64,000 nt of DNA. Origin: an uncultured Bacillota bacterium (lineage in GTDB: Bacteria > Bacillota_I > Bacilli_A > RFN20 > CAG-288). The stretch covers positions 42,446 through 106,445 of the forward strand of contig CASFYT010000004.1 of the NCBI GenBank assembly GCA_949299015.1, written 5' to 3'. Every line of letters begins with the position of its first letter. Positions within the stretch are counted from its first letter, which is position 1. Positions 7,287 to 15,809 of the stretch are shown in pieces. The notes beneath the pieces are model-generated. The model was not told where the DNA came from, ran no database searches, and saw nothing but the letters and a program-made list of their open reading frames with translations. The translations under genes and the position numbers were made by a program.

Positions 7287-9879
7287 CAAGAAGGCAGCCG
7301 TCTTGACCAGCGAGGAGATCGTTCCCTCGCAGCTGAGCGACGTCCTGGTTTCGGCGTTCAACCGCTATGCCAAGGCCGTCATCACCGACCGTGCAATCCC
7401 GGACGTCCGCGACGGTCTCAAGCCCGTCCAGCGCCGCATCGTCTACGACATGTTCGAGCAGGGGGACGTCTTCGAGAAGCCCACGGTCAAGTGCGCGACC
7501 ATCGTCGGTCACGTCATGGGACATTACCATCCTCACGGCGACAGCTCGATCTACGATGCCCTCGTCCACCTCTCCCAGGGATGGAAGATGGAAGAACCTC
7601 TCGTCGACTTCCAGGGAAACAACGGTTCGATCGACGACGATCCCGCTGCCGCCAACCGCTATACGGAGGCCCGTCTTTCCAAGCTCAGCGAGTACCTGGT
7701 CAAGGATATCGACAAGGACCTGGTCGAGATGGTCCCCACCTTCGACGACAAGTCTCTAGAACCGACCGTCCTTCCGGCGCGCTTTCCCAACCTCCTGGTC
7801 AACGGAACTCAGGGCATCGCCGTCGGTTCGACGACCTATATCCCCAGCCACAACCTCAAGGAGGTCATCGATGCGGCGATCTACCGCATCCAGCACCGGA
7901 GGGTCAACCTCGACGACATCCTGAACTTCATCCAGGGACCGGACTTTCCGACGGGTGGCGTCATCGACGACAAGGAAGCCATCCGCTCCCTCTACGAGAC
8001 GGGAAAGGGTTCCTTCTACCTCTATTGCAACACGATCATCGATGAGCAGAACAATACCATCGTCATCGATGAGATCCCTTATGGTACCGTCAAGAAGGAC
8101 TTCGTAACAACTCTTCAGAAACGGAAAGAGTCGGACAATCTCGACAACATCGAGGAAATCATCGATGAGTCCGCGAAGGACGACGTGCGGATCGTCCTCT
8201 ACATCAAGCAGGGGGCCTCCCCGTCCGACGTGCTCAACTACCTCCAGGGCAAGGGCCTTCTTCGGACCACCATCAGCTGCAACTTCCTCGCCATCGACAA
8301 GGGCCATCCGAAGACGATGCCGCTCATCGACATCCTGGACGCCTTCATCGACCACCAGCGCGACATCCAGACACGCTCCTCCGCCTACGACCTGAGGAAG
8401 GACCAGCAGCGCCTGGAGATCGTCTCCGGCCTGATCAAGGTCTATTCGATCCTCGACGAGGTCATCGAGAAGATCAAGAAGTGCTCCGGCAAGGAATCCG
8501 TCAAGAAGATGCTCCAGAGCGACTATGGCTTTACCGAAATGCAGTCGGAGGCCATCGCGATGCTTCCTCTCTACCGCCTTTCCAACACCGACATCCAGGC
8601 CCTTCGCAGTGAGGACGAATCGCTACGCCAGGACATCGAGAGGCTCAAGGGCCTCCTTTCGGATTCCGAAAAGCTCGACCGCGAGATCATCAAGGTCCTC
8701 AAGGAGGTCAGCGGCGCCTTCCGCCGCGACCGGCGGACGAAGATCCTCGGCGAGAAGCTCGTCTTCACCGCCATCGACCAGACCAAGCTCATCGCAAAGG
8801 AAGACTGTTACGTCGCCATCACGATGGACGGGTATGCCAAGCGGACGACCCCGAAGTCCTATCAGGCTTCCTGCGATGCCAACAAGGACGATCCCCTCGT
8901 CCTGCCCAAGCTCAAGCCTGGCGACCGGGTCGTCTTCCGCCGTCGCTGCTCCACGCACGATTCGATCCTCTTCTTCACGGACCGCGGAAACTACGGCTAC
9001 GTCCCGATCTACCTTCTCTCGGAGCTGAAGTGGAAGGAGGAGGGCAAGCACCTCAACAACCTCCTGACGCTCAAGCCGAGCGAGAAGATCGTCCGCGCCT
9101 TCCTCTGCGACGAGTTCCGTTCCGGGATCGACGTGGTGATCCTGACGAAGGAGAACAAGATCAAGAGGACCCCGCTTGCCGAATTCCGCCAGTCCGGACT
9201 GACGAAGAGGACGTTCCGCGCCTGCAAGCTGATGGGCGAAAGCGACGAGGTCGTCGGCGTCGAGATGACCGGTGGAAACAGCGATGTGATCGTCGTCGAC
9301 AATCTCGGCCGCGCCAGCCGGTTCAACGAGTCCGATATTCCGGAGGTGTCGCTCACGGCGATGGGCGTCAAGGCGATCTCCAGCTCCATCGACAACGCCC
9401 CGCTGGTCTCCCTGGTCACGCTGCACAGCAACGAAGCCTCCCTGCTCCTGATCCTCGCCGACCGTCGCTGCTGCCGGCTGGTCTCCTCCGCGGACATCGA
9501 GACGACGACCCGCCTCGGCGCCAAGACGAACCTGGTGCGCATCTTCAAGAAGAATCCTCTGCTCCTGGTCTCCCTCTCGAAGGTCGAGAAGATCCGCGGC
9601 CAGCGGAACGTCGTCGGCGTCACCACCCCGACGCAGACCGCCGTGATCGACCTCGGAAGCCTCGCCCCTGTCTCCCTCAACTCCGAGATGAGGGAGAACA
9701 TCGCGGAGCTCGGAAAGGAGACGATCGTCGGTAGGAACGACGACGGCGAAGTCATCGACGAGAATTTCCGCATCGAGACGCCGAAGGTCGTCAAGGTCAG
9801 CCCCGTCAAGGCCTCCCCTGATCGGACCGACACGCAGCTTTCCCTCTTCGACCTCTTCGAGAAAGACAAACAGGGATGA
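7276..9879 (+). CDS. parC: DNA topoisomerase IV subunit A
   Basis: 867 residues. The DNA-cleaving subunit paired with ParE. It starts at GTG 7276 inside the last codons of parE, with AAGGAGG at 7263-7269 as ribosome-binding site. The winged-helix domain has the catalytic Tyr129 in NRYTEARLS. The quinolone-determining region reads HPHGDSSIYDA, with Ser90 and Asp94 in the drug-sensitive state. KMEEPLVDFQGNNGSIDDDPAAA is a Gram-positive ParC-type sequence. The C-terminal 350 residues form the DNA-wrapping beta-pinwheel with degenerate blade repeats (about residues 500-820). The parE-parC overlap implies translational coupling. Confidence 0.95.
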   Translation: MRSSKKAAVLTSEEIVPSQLSDVLVSAFNRYAKAVITDRAIPDVRDGLKPVQRRIVYDMFEQGDVFEKPTVKCATIVGHVMGHYHPHGDSSIYDALVHLSQGWKMEEPLVDFQGNNGSIDDDPAAANRYTEARLSKLSEYLVKDIDKDLVEMVPTFDDKSLEPTVLPARFPNLLVNGTQGIAVGSTTYIPSHNLKEVIDAAIYRIQHRRVNLDDILNFIQGPDFPTGGVIDDKEAIRSLYETGKGSFYLYCNTIIDEQNNTIVIDEIPYGTVKKDFVTTLQKRKESDNLDNIEEIIDESAKDDVRIVLYIKQGASPSDVLNYLQGKGLLRTTISCNFLAIDKGHPKTMPLIDILDAFIDHQRDIQTRSSAYDLRKDQQRLEIVSGLIKVYSILDEVIEKIKKCSGKESVKKMLQSDYGFTEMQSEAIAMLPLYRLSNTDIQALRSEDESLRQDIERLKGLLSDSEKLDREIIKVLKEVSGAFRRDRRTKILGEKLVFTAIDQTKLIAKEDCYVAITMDGYAKRTTPKSYQASCDANKDDPLVLPKLKPGDRVVFRRRCSTHDSILFFTDRGNYGYVPIYLLSELKWKEEGKHLNNLLTLKPSEKIVRAFLCDEFRSGIDVVILTKENKIKRTPLAEFRQSGLTKRTFRACKLMGESDEVVGVEMTGGNSDVIVVDNLGRASRFNESDIPEVSLTAMGVKAISSSIDNAPLVSLVTLHSNEASLLLILADRRCCRLVSSADIETTTRLGAKTNLVRIFKKNPLLLVSLSKVEKIRGQRNVVGVTTPTQTAVIDLGSLAPVSLNSEMRENIAELGKETIVGRNDDGEVIDENFRIETPKVVKVSPVKASPDRTDTQLSLFDLFEKDKQG

Positions 9880-9882
9880 TTC

Positions 9883-9891
9883 TGCTATAAT
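9883..9891 (+). promoter_or_regulatory. Extended -10 of the yqeGHK-rsfS-mtnN operon (TGCTATAAT)
   Basis: TGC-TATAAT with the last T at 9891 and the yqeG ATG at 9898, so transcription should start at the ATG itself. A possible -35, AAGACA, lies 17 bases upstream at 9863-9868. There is no Shine-Dalgarno sequence in front of yqeG. Confidence 0.65.
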
Positions 9892-9897
9892 CGGGCT

Positions 9898-10437
9898 ATG
9901 AGAAAGTTACCCAAGGTGGCCTACCACGCTTCATCCATCTATGACATCGACATTCGTTTTTTCCAGCAGCACGCCAAGTACTTGATTATCGACCTCGACA
10001 ATACGCTCGATCCCGCGGACGTCAAGCATCCCTCTTCGAGAGCGGTAAGATTGTTGAAGGAACTCCACAATGCCGGCCTCCTTGTCCACATCCTGTCCAA
10101 CAATACGAAGGAGAGATGCCGGGAATATTGCCAGGATCTCGATGTTCCCTACCTGCCCAACGCCTTCAAGTACAGCGCCTTCTTCATCCGCCGGTACCTG
10201 AAGGAACAGGGCATCGCCGTCCGGGACTGTCTCTTCGTCGGCGATCAGATCTTCACCGATCGCATCTACGTACGCAAGCTCAAGGGACGGCTCATCCTGA
10301 CGGAGCCGCTCTCGGAAAAGGACAATTGGGTGACGAAGGTTCCGCGCTTCTTCGACCGTCGAATTCGGCGGAAGTGGCGAGAAAAAGGTCTCCTGGGAGA
10401 GCAATGTCCCCGGAGGGAAAAGGAGGTAGAAGCATGA
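9898..10437 (+). CDS. yqeG: YqeG family HAD-type (IIIA) phosphatase
   Basis: 179 residues. HAD motif I is DLDNTLDP (nucleophile Asp33 by count), motif II is the Ser in HILSNNTKER, and motif IV is the acidic VGDQIFTDR. YqeG is conserved in Firmicutes next to the ribosome-assembly GTPase YqeH, as here; its physiological substrate is not established. It opens the operon yqeG-yqeH-yqeK-rsfS-mtnN, in which each gene overlaps the next. In Bacillus, aroE, yqeI and nadD lie between these genes and are absent here. The message is probably leaderless. Confidence 0.88.
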   Translation: MRKLPKVAYHASSIYDIDIRFFQQHAKYLIIDLDNTLDPADVKHPSSRAVRLLKELHNAGLLVHILSNNTKERCREYCQDLDVPYLPNAFKYSAFFIRRYLKEQGIAVRDCLFVGDQIFTDRIYVRKLKGRLILTEPLSEKDNWVTKVPRFFDRRIRRKWREKGLLGEQCPRREKEVEA

Positions 10438-11594
10438 TCTTCAAGAAAGCGAAGACGACCGGAGTGACGCAGGAGATTCGCATCCGCCGCTGCTATGGTT
10501 GCGGCGCGATCCTTCAGGACACGGATCCCACCGAAATCGGCTATGTTCCCAAGGAGATGTTCGAATCCGGAGAGGATGCCCTCTGCGAACGCTGCTACAA
10601 GCTGCGGCACTATTCTACGTACAAGCAGACACCGGACTTCAACACCGACTACATCGCCATCCTCAACGATGCCAAGGAGGAAGGGGCTCTTGTCGTCTAC
10701 GTCCTGAACGCCTTCTGCCTCACGGGTTCCCTGCTGGACGGAATCGGCAAGTACCTGCCGGAAAACGTCCTCGTCGTGGTCAACAAGAGGGACGTGCTTC
10801 CCCGCAACTATTCGGACGAGTTCCTGACACGGTACGTCGAGAGCAAGCTCAGGCCGGAATCAATCGAACCCAAAGGCGTTCTCCTGACGTCCACGTCCAA
10901 GGGCATCAACATCGAAAAGATGATGTCGGAGATCAATCGCCTCCGAAACGGAAAGAACGTCTACTTCATCGGCGCCTACCAGGTCGGAAAGTCTTCCCTC
11001 ATCAACTCCCTTCTGAAGGAATTCCAGAACTCCACGGAAAAGATGATCACGACCTCTCCCTATCCCGGTACGACGCTCGACGTCATCTCGATTCCGCTGG
11101 ACAACGATTCCTACATCTATGACACCCCTGGCATCTACAATCCCAAGAGCATCGTCTCCTTCATCGAGCCGGAGATTGTCAAATATGTCATCCCACGCAA
11201 TGAAATCCGACCGGAACGCTATCCGACGAAGGCCGGACAATCCTTCCTCTTGAGCAACCTGGCCCGCATCGATTACCTCGAAGGCCCGAAATGCGACATC
11301 GTCTTCTACAAGTCCAACGACGTCTCCATCGAACGATGCAAGGTCAGCAAGGCGGACCAGACCTTCAACGCCATCTGCCAGAATGGTTCGCTCCGCTTCC
11401 GGACGCAGAAGGTCCAGAAGATCGGCGACCTCGTCAAGACGACCTTCGAAGTCCGAGAGAACACCCCTTACCGGATTCGAATCGTCGGCCTGGGATTCTT
11501 CGATTTCATCGGCGACGGCCAGGTCATCGATGTCTATGCCCCCAAGGGCGTCCGACTGATTGCGGAGAAGAACGAGATCTCGAACGCCGAATGA
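10434..11594 (+). CDS. yqeH: Ribosome biogenesis GTPase YqeH (circularly permuted)
   Basis: 386 residues, starting at ATG 10434 in an ATGA overlap with yqeG and preceded by AAAGGAGG. It begins with a treble-clef zinc finger (CYGCG ... CERCYKLRHY). The GTPase motifs come in permuted order: G4 NKRD, then G1 GAYQVGKSSLIN, then G3 DTPG. A C-terminal RNA-binding domain follows. YqeH is needed for 30S subunit assembly in Bacillus. Neighbours YqeG, YqeK and RsfS fit a ribosome-maturation operon. Confidence 0.95.
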   Translation: MIFKKAKTTGVTQEIRIRRCYGCGAILQDTDPTEIGYVPKEMFESGEDALCERCYKLRHYSTYKQTPDFNTDYIAILNDAKEEGALVVYVLNAFCLTGSLLDGIGKYLPENVLVVVNKRDVLPRNYSDEFLTRYVESKLRPESIEPKGVLLTSTSKGINIEKMMSEINRLRNGKNVYFIGAYQVGKSSLINSLLKEFQNSTEKMITTSPYPGTTLDVISIPLDNDSYIYDTPGIYNPKSIVSFIEPEIVKYVIPRNEIRPERYPTKAGQSFLLSNLARIDYLEGPKCDIVFYKSNDVSIERCKVSKADQTFNAICQNGSLRFRTQKVQKIGDLVKTTFEVRENTPYRIRIVGLGFFDFIGDGQVIDVYAPKGVRLIAEKNEISNAE

Positions 11595-12520
11595 TTGGTA
11601 TCGTCGATTCCTTCCTTCCCCTCGTCGACGACCATCTCTCGTTTTTGGCAGGTGTAATCAAAAAGAATCCAAACGAACCGATTTTTCTGATTGGACCGAA
11701 GATGGAAGAAATGGCGACAATCGTGGGGGAATTACAAAAACTGATTGGAAGATTTTCGAATGTTTCGATTATTTCATCTTCGAGAGCGAAGAAATATTCC
11801 TTTACAACACTCTACTGCAGCCAAAAAAAGATGGCGGAATCTTTTCGCGCCGATCACATCGTTGTCCGGACTTCTCTGGCCTCAAAGCGGGAAAAGGTCT
11901 CTTCCGGCGCCTCCTTCCACGCACCAATCTCCATGTTGGAGGCGATGGCCGATCAGGAACTCTTCTTCTGCCACGACATCAGATCGGCCATGTCCAAGGA
12001 GCGCTACGGGCACACCGTCAGCGTCGCCAAGACGGCAAGGGCGATTGCCGAATCCCACGGCATCGATGGTCGGAAAGCCTTTCTTGCCGGAATGCTCCAT
12101 GACGTCGCCAAGGACATGCCAAAGGATCGACAACGAAAGATGGTCCACCGGTACTTTCCGCGATATGAATTCTATCCCGGTTTTTCGCTCCATCAATTCG
12201 CTTCCCGGATTGTCGCGGAATCAAAGTTTCATCTACGTGACAGGGAAATCCTTTCCGCCATCCAGTGGCATTGCACTGGAAAGGGGAGGATGACACCCCT
12301 CGAAATCATCGTCTACGTTGCCGACAAATGTGAGCCGACGCGGCCTTTTCCGACGAAGGAAATCGAAAGGGAAGCGCACCATGATCTCTTGAGCGCCTTC
12401 CGGATGGTCCTTCGAGATCAGATTCGCTACCTCAGACGGCACAATATCGATTATCATACCAATGCTTCCAGCATTGCGATGTTTCACCATTACCTAGGGG
12501 AGGATGCAGAATGCCATTGA
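11591..12520 (+). CDS. yqeK: YqeK family HD phosphohydrolase with eroded NadD-like N-terminus
   Basis: 309 residues, overlapping yqeH by ATGA. Residues about 115-309 are a YqeK HD domain (RYGHTVSVAKTA, then AGMLHDVAKDM), a family that hydrolyses Ap4A symmetrically. YqeK alone is about 190 residues. The extra N-terminal 115 residues sit where nadD lies in the Bacillus operon. They still look like nicotinate-mononucleotide adenylyltransferase: MIGIVDSFLPLVDDHL aligns with the NadD start MIGIFGGTFDPxHxGHL, and REKVSSGAS recalls its ISSTxIR motif. The glycines and first catalytic His are gone, so adenylyltransferase activity is unlikely. The first 200 bases are noticeably AT-richer than their surroundings. 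That this is a decayed NadD-YqeK fusion is my inference. Confidence 0.8.
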   Translation: MIGIVDSFLPLVDDHLSFLAGVIKKNPNEPIFLIGPKMEEMATIVGELQKLIGRFSNVSIISSSRAKKYSFTTLYCSQKKMAESFRADHIVVRTSLASKREKVSSGASFHAPISMLEAMADQELFFCHDIRSAMSKERYGHTVSVAKTARAIAESHGIDGRKAFLAGMLHDVAKDMPKDRQRKMVHRYFPRYEFYPGFSLHQFASRIVAESKFHLRDREILSAIQWHCTGKGRMTPLEIIVYVADKCEPTRPFPTKEIEREAHHDLLSAFRMVLRDQIRYLRRHNIDYHTNASSIAMFHHYLGEDAECH

Positions 12521-12963
12521 TCAGAGAACAGAAGAAAACGAAGGAAACGCAGTTGAAAACGACAGGACGTATCGAAAGCGCCCGCGTCCGGCACGTCGCC
12601 GAAGAGCTATCCTGGAACTATGGCACGGATGTCGTCGTCTACGACGTCCGGAGCCGGACGCCCTATGTCAGCTATTATGTCGTCTGCTCGGCCAGCAACG
12701 ACCATCGCCTGCGTTCCTTAGTCACGACTGCCGACGAAGCCCTCTACGACAACTTCTTTGACTTGCACCACAAGGAAGGAAAGAACGGATCGACGTGGAT
12801 TCTTCTCGACGCCAAGACCATCGTCGTCCAGCTTTTTACGAAGGAAATGCGCGATCACGTTCAATTCGATGCCCTCTACGAGGATTGCCCCCATGAAGTC
12901 ATCGTCGCCGAAGAGGAACCAAAGTATCCCAAGCGCCGAAAGGCGAACGGGAGGGCCGCATGA
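12511..12963 (+). CDS. rsfS: Ribosomal silencing factor RsfS (Iojap/YqeL)
   Basis: 150 residues. RsfS binds L14 on the 50S subunit and blocks joining with 30S under starvation. The core signature is visible at residues 90-125: GSTWILLDAKTIVVQLFTKEMR followed by FDALYEDCP. The N-terminal 15 residues are charged and extra. It starts at ATG 12511, after GGGGAGG at 12497-12503, and overlaps yqeK by 10 bases. The position after yqeK is the same as in Bacillus (yqeK-yqeL). The C-terminal tail is basic (PKRRKANGRAA). Confidence 0.88.
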   Translation: MPLIREQKKTKETQLKTTGRIESARVRHVAEELSWNYGTDVVVYDVRSRTPYVSYYVVCSASNDHRLRSLVTTADEALYDNFFDLHHKEGKNGSTWILLDAKTIVVQLFTKEMRDHVQFDALYEDCPHEVIVAEEEPKYPKRRKANGRAA

Positions 12964-13640
12964 AAAGCGTCCTGATGGTCGTCGCGACCGAAGAAGAGCT
13001 CCACGCGCTTCGTCGCGTCTGTCCACTCAAGTCGGAGGGCGTGGGCGCCAATTTTGTCTACCGCTGTCAGGAATCGAATTATCAGATCGATGTCATCCGA
13101 GGAGGCATTGGAAAGGCAGCGATGGCCTTCGCCCTTGGCGCGTGCTTTGCTCGCAAACATTACGACCTCGTGTTCAACATCGGGGTCGCCGGAACGGTTT
13201 CTCCTCGTCTTAAGGCGATGGACATCTTCTGCGCGACAAAGTCCTGCTACTACGACGTCTCCCTTCCCGGACTGAAACGTGGACAGATGGACGGAATGCC
13301 CCTTTTCTTCGAATGCGATCCTCGAATCGTCGAAATCGCAAGAGAGTTGAATCCTGAGATTCGAACGGGAATCGTGATTACGGGCGATCAGTTCGTCACG
13401 AAGGACAATCTCCCTCCACACCTCGAGGATTTTGAAGATCCGCTTGCCATCGACATGGAATCGGCATCGGTCGGTGAGTCGACCTATTTGACAGGAACCC
13501 CCTATGCGATTTTGCGCACGATCTCCGACGATGCGACGACGTCTCCGGACGAAGCCGAATATGAGAAAAATGTCGAGAAAGCAAGTAATCGTGCTGCGAC
13601 AACGGCGCTGCAAATTATCGAAAAGTATTTTAGTATTTAA
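12960..13640 (+). CDS. mtnN: 5'-methylthioadenosine/S-adenosylhomocysteine nucleosidase
   Basis: 226 residues. It cleaves the glycosidic bond of MTA and SAH, recycling adenine and ending SAM-product inhibition. Key residues are visible: the catalytic acid in EEELHAL near residue 12, the ribose-binding Glu in AIDMESASV, and the catalytic Asp in TISDDA. GGIGKAAMA and FNIGVAGTV are typical of the PNP/MTAN fold. It overlaps rsfS by ATGA and ends the operon. The stop is followed immediately by the AT-rich island, whose first strong hairpin (13,688-13,719) can act as terminator. Confidence 0.93.
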   Translation: MKSVLMVVATEEELHALRRVCPLKSEGVGANFVYRCQESNYQIDVIRGGIGKAAMAFALGACFARKHYDLVFNIGVAGTVSPRLKAMDIFCATKSCYYDVSLPGLKRGQMDGMPLFFECDPRIVEIARELNPEIRTGIVITGDQFVTKDNLPPHLEDFEDPLAIDMESASVGESTYLTGTPYAILRTISDDATTSPDEAEYEKNVEKASNRAATTALQIIEKYFSI

Positions 13641-14006
13641 TTAGTACTAGTGAAATACTAAACCCAGAAATTTTGAGAATCCAAATTATAGTATATATTC
13701 GGTACTGAATATATACTATTTTTATAAGAAAGTTGATTAGGGTCCTTAATCAATGAATGATAAGTCAAATTTATTATCAAAAATAGTAAACAAATGGTAT
13801 TTATGAACGATAACCAAGAAATATGTGAAAAATCATCGCAATTTATTTTAATGCGGATAATGTTAATTATGTTAATAGATTTTGGATTTGAATAGTCGAT
13901 ATATAGTAATAAAATTGAATTCATAAAAATAGTGATATATCAGTACTAGAGTAATACTAATAATTCATTAACTAATATTGCTGTGTTTTATAGTACTATA
14001 TTTATA
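13641..14006. repeat. AT-rich, palindrome-dense intergenic island
   Basis: 366 bases made almost entirely of A and T, in sharp contrast to the GC-rich surroundings. They contain several inverted repeats sharing TAGTAyT-like cores: TAGTATTT/AAATACTA (13631-38 and 13653-60), a 13-bp perfect pair around GGTACT (13688-13719), and ATAGTA...TACTAT at the right edge. AGTACT occurs at 13643, 13942 and 13992. An 88-codon open frame on the minus strand exists, but it has no ribosome-binding site or recognisable family. I see no gene I can support. The island separates mtnN from the convergent ABC permease gene. Confidence 0.7.
13688..13724 (+). terminator. Hairpin terminator after mtnN
   Basis: A perfect 13-bp inverted repeat (13688-13700 and 13707-13719) with loop GGTACT, followed by TTTTTAT. 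The AT-only stem is unusual for a terminator but long enough to fold. Confidence 0.5.
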
Positions 14007-14786
14007 CTATTTTTCAATATTTGCAAAACCGTCTCTGCTCTTCAATCGCTTCTTCGCCAAATGTAACAAGAAGTCCATCACTAGGATGAGGATAAGGCAG
14101 ATCAAGACATACGCCATCATTTCCCGGTAATCCAGATTCTGATAGGAGGTATTGATGAGATTGCCTAATCCAAGGTCGTCCGTTCGATAGGTGAACGTCT
14201 CCGCCATGATTTCAATTTTCAGTCCCAATCCCAAAGCCTGTGTCCATCCCAATAGAACGTAGTCCATCGAGAGCGGAAGGATGATTCGGGTGATATTGCT
14301 TAAGTGATATTTTCCCTTCAACAGCAAGGACATCTCATATCTTTGATAGATGGTTCGAGCTCCGGAATAGGAGGCCTGGTACAGCATCGGAAACAGGACG
14401 AGACTCACCACCCAGATGGCTGTCTCAGGGACGAAGACAATCAAAAGCAGGATGAGGGCAATCGTCGGAAAGGACCTCAGGACCGTCATCAACGGGGTCA
14501 AGATCATCCCTAGCGATGAAAAATAGCCGGCCAACGTACCAAGGAGCATTCCTAAGGCGCCGCTGCCCAAAAGCGATGCCACGAGACGCAAAAGGGTATT
14601 TCCGAGCGCCAGGTAGGTCGTTTTCTCTCCAAGCTTTTCGACGAGCTGGGAGCATGTCGAAAAGAATTCAGGCAAAAAGAGCTGAGATGTGGAAAATGCG
14701 ACGATTTCCCATACGACAACAACCAAAAGGAGCCCAAGAAGGATCAGAAAGGACGGATGGAGGAAAAACTTCTTGAGCTTCTTCAT
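14007..14786 (-). CDS. ABC transporter permease, SsuC/TauC/ThiX type
   Basis: 259 residues with about six membrane helices beginning at residue 12. It belongs to the binding-protein-dependent importer permeases of the nitrate/sulfonate/thiamine-precursor class; the cytoplasmic coupling loop is around residues 150-190 (GKYHLSNITRIILPLSMDYVLLGWTQALGLG). It is the last gene of deoB-lipoprotein-permease; three bases separate it from the lipoprotein stop. No ATP-binding partner is encoded next to it: the next thing downstream is the AT-rich island. The substrate cannot be told from sequence. Base composition is less GC-rich than most of the window. Confidence 0.82.
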   Translation of the reverse strand: MKKLKKFFLHPSFLILLGLLLVVVVWEIVAFSTSQLFLPEFFSTCSQLVEKLGEKTTYLALGNTLLRLVASLLGSGALGMLLGTLAGYFSSLGMILTPLMTVLRSFPTIALILLLIVFVPETAIWVVSLVLFPMLYQASYSGARTIYQRYEMSLLLKGKYHLSNITRIILPLSMDYVLLGWTQALGLGLKIEIMAETFTYRTDDLGLGNLINTSYQNLDYREMMAYVLICLILILVMDFLLHLAKKRLKSRDGFANIEK

Positions 14787-14789
14787 CGT

Positions 14790-15797
14790 TCATTGAGCGG
14801 GATAATAGGTTGAAAGGATTCCTTCCGGAAGCGAGATTCCAAGGGAAGAAAAGGCAAGGAATTCCTCCGCGGACGGGTTCTTGTCCGCCGAAAGGAAGGC
14901 GAGTCCATTCTGCTCCTGCGATTTGCTCAGGACGTTGGCATTGAATCCGAAACGCGCCTGTTGTGTCGTCAGATCACCATAAGCTTCGAGATTGGAGACG
15001 GCTCTTGAAGCACCATGAATCAAGTCGAGGACGTCCTCATCGAAAAGCGAGAGGAAATGCTCGATTTCGTCACGCCTTGAGCCATCGTCCTGAAGGCTTT
15101 TCTTGATGAAAAGCCCGGCCTGAGGGAAGCCGTCCGTACCATATTTCTTTCCGTACTCTTCAGCGATGTCCGCCACAACCTGAACGTCTGTCGGCTTCGT
15201 GTCGTCCAGAAGAATCTGGGTGATGACGGGATAGCTGGAAACGACATAGTCGACTCTTTCGCCCTGGTACATACCACTCTTGAGAACAGGCGCCGTATCG
15301 CTGACCGAAGATCCGTAGGCATCGACGGTGAGGTCCATGCTGGCCTTGAAGGCCCGATCGGGGACAAGGCCCTCTCCGTAGGAAAAGACGAAATCGTCGT
15401 CCGTCGGGATGCCGTCCTCGTCGTTTCCTGTGGAGAGCAGATACAGATTTCCGAAGGTCACCATGCGTACCAGACGATAGTTATCGCCGGAAAGTTTCAT
15501 CCCATTGACGGAATCGAAGACGATGAAGTCCGCATCGGCTGAGGAAAAGGAGGCTTGAACGACAGGGGCGCCAGCGAGCTGGAGCGAGTCATCGTTCGCG
15601 TACCGAGTGAAGCTGGCTGCGGGAGCACCTTGTGGGCAGACGATGGAAAAGTCCGTGCCAACCTCGGCTTGTGATGAAGAGGTGCTAGTTGATGAAGAAC
15701 CATTCGTTGAAGAGCTTGACAGGGACTGGCTCGAAGGACCAGAACAAGAAACGAAGAAGGGGAGTGAGACAAGGAGCAGAAGCGATTTGCGATTCAT
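14790..15797 (-). CDS. ABC transporter substrate-binding lipoprotein
   Basis: 335 residues. A lipoprotein signal peptide ends in LPFFVSC with the lipidated Cys18, followed by a Ser/Thr-rich linker up to about residue 45. The rest looks like a two-lobed NitT/TauT-type binding protein (VCPQGAPAASF near the start of the mature domain, YVVSSYPVITQILLD in the middle). It starts 12 bases after deoB and is followed by the permease, so the two form one import system with a shared message. The solute is unknown; linkage to deoB hints at a nucleoside-derived compound, but that is a guess. Confidence 0.8.
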   Translation of the reverse strand: MNRKSLLLLVSLPFFVSCSGPSSQSLSSSSTNGSSSTSTSSSQAEVGTDFSIVCPQGAPAASFTRYANDDSLQLAGAPVVQASFSSADADFIVFDSVNGMKLSGDNYRLVRMVTFGNLYLLSTGNDEDGIPTDDDFVFSYGEGLVPDRAFKASMDLTVDAYGSSVSDTAPVLKSGMYQGERVDYVVSSYPVITQILLDDTKPTDVQVVADIAEEYGKKYGTDGFPQAGLFIKKSLQDDGSRRDEIEHFLSLFDEDVLDLIHGASRAVSNLEAYGDLTTQQARFGFNANVLSKSQEQNGLAFLSADKNPSAEEFLAFSSLGISLPEGILSTYYPAQ

Positions 15798-15809
15798 GGT
15801 GATGCCTTT

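Noticed and set aside
5352..9879. Reading the topoisomerase pair as gyrB-gyrA
   Set aside because: The A subunit has the Gram-positive ParC motif DFQGNNGSIDDDPAAANRYTEARLS and shares an operon with its B subunit by overlap, which is typical of parE-parC.
13658..13924. An 88-codon hydrophobic open frame on the minus strand in the AT-rich island
   Set aside because: Its composition is what random AT-rich DNA would encode (Ile, Asn, Tyr, Leu, Ser), it has no ribosome-binding site, and it overlaps the palindromes.
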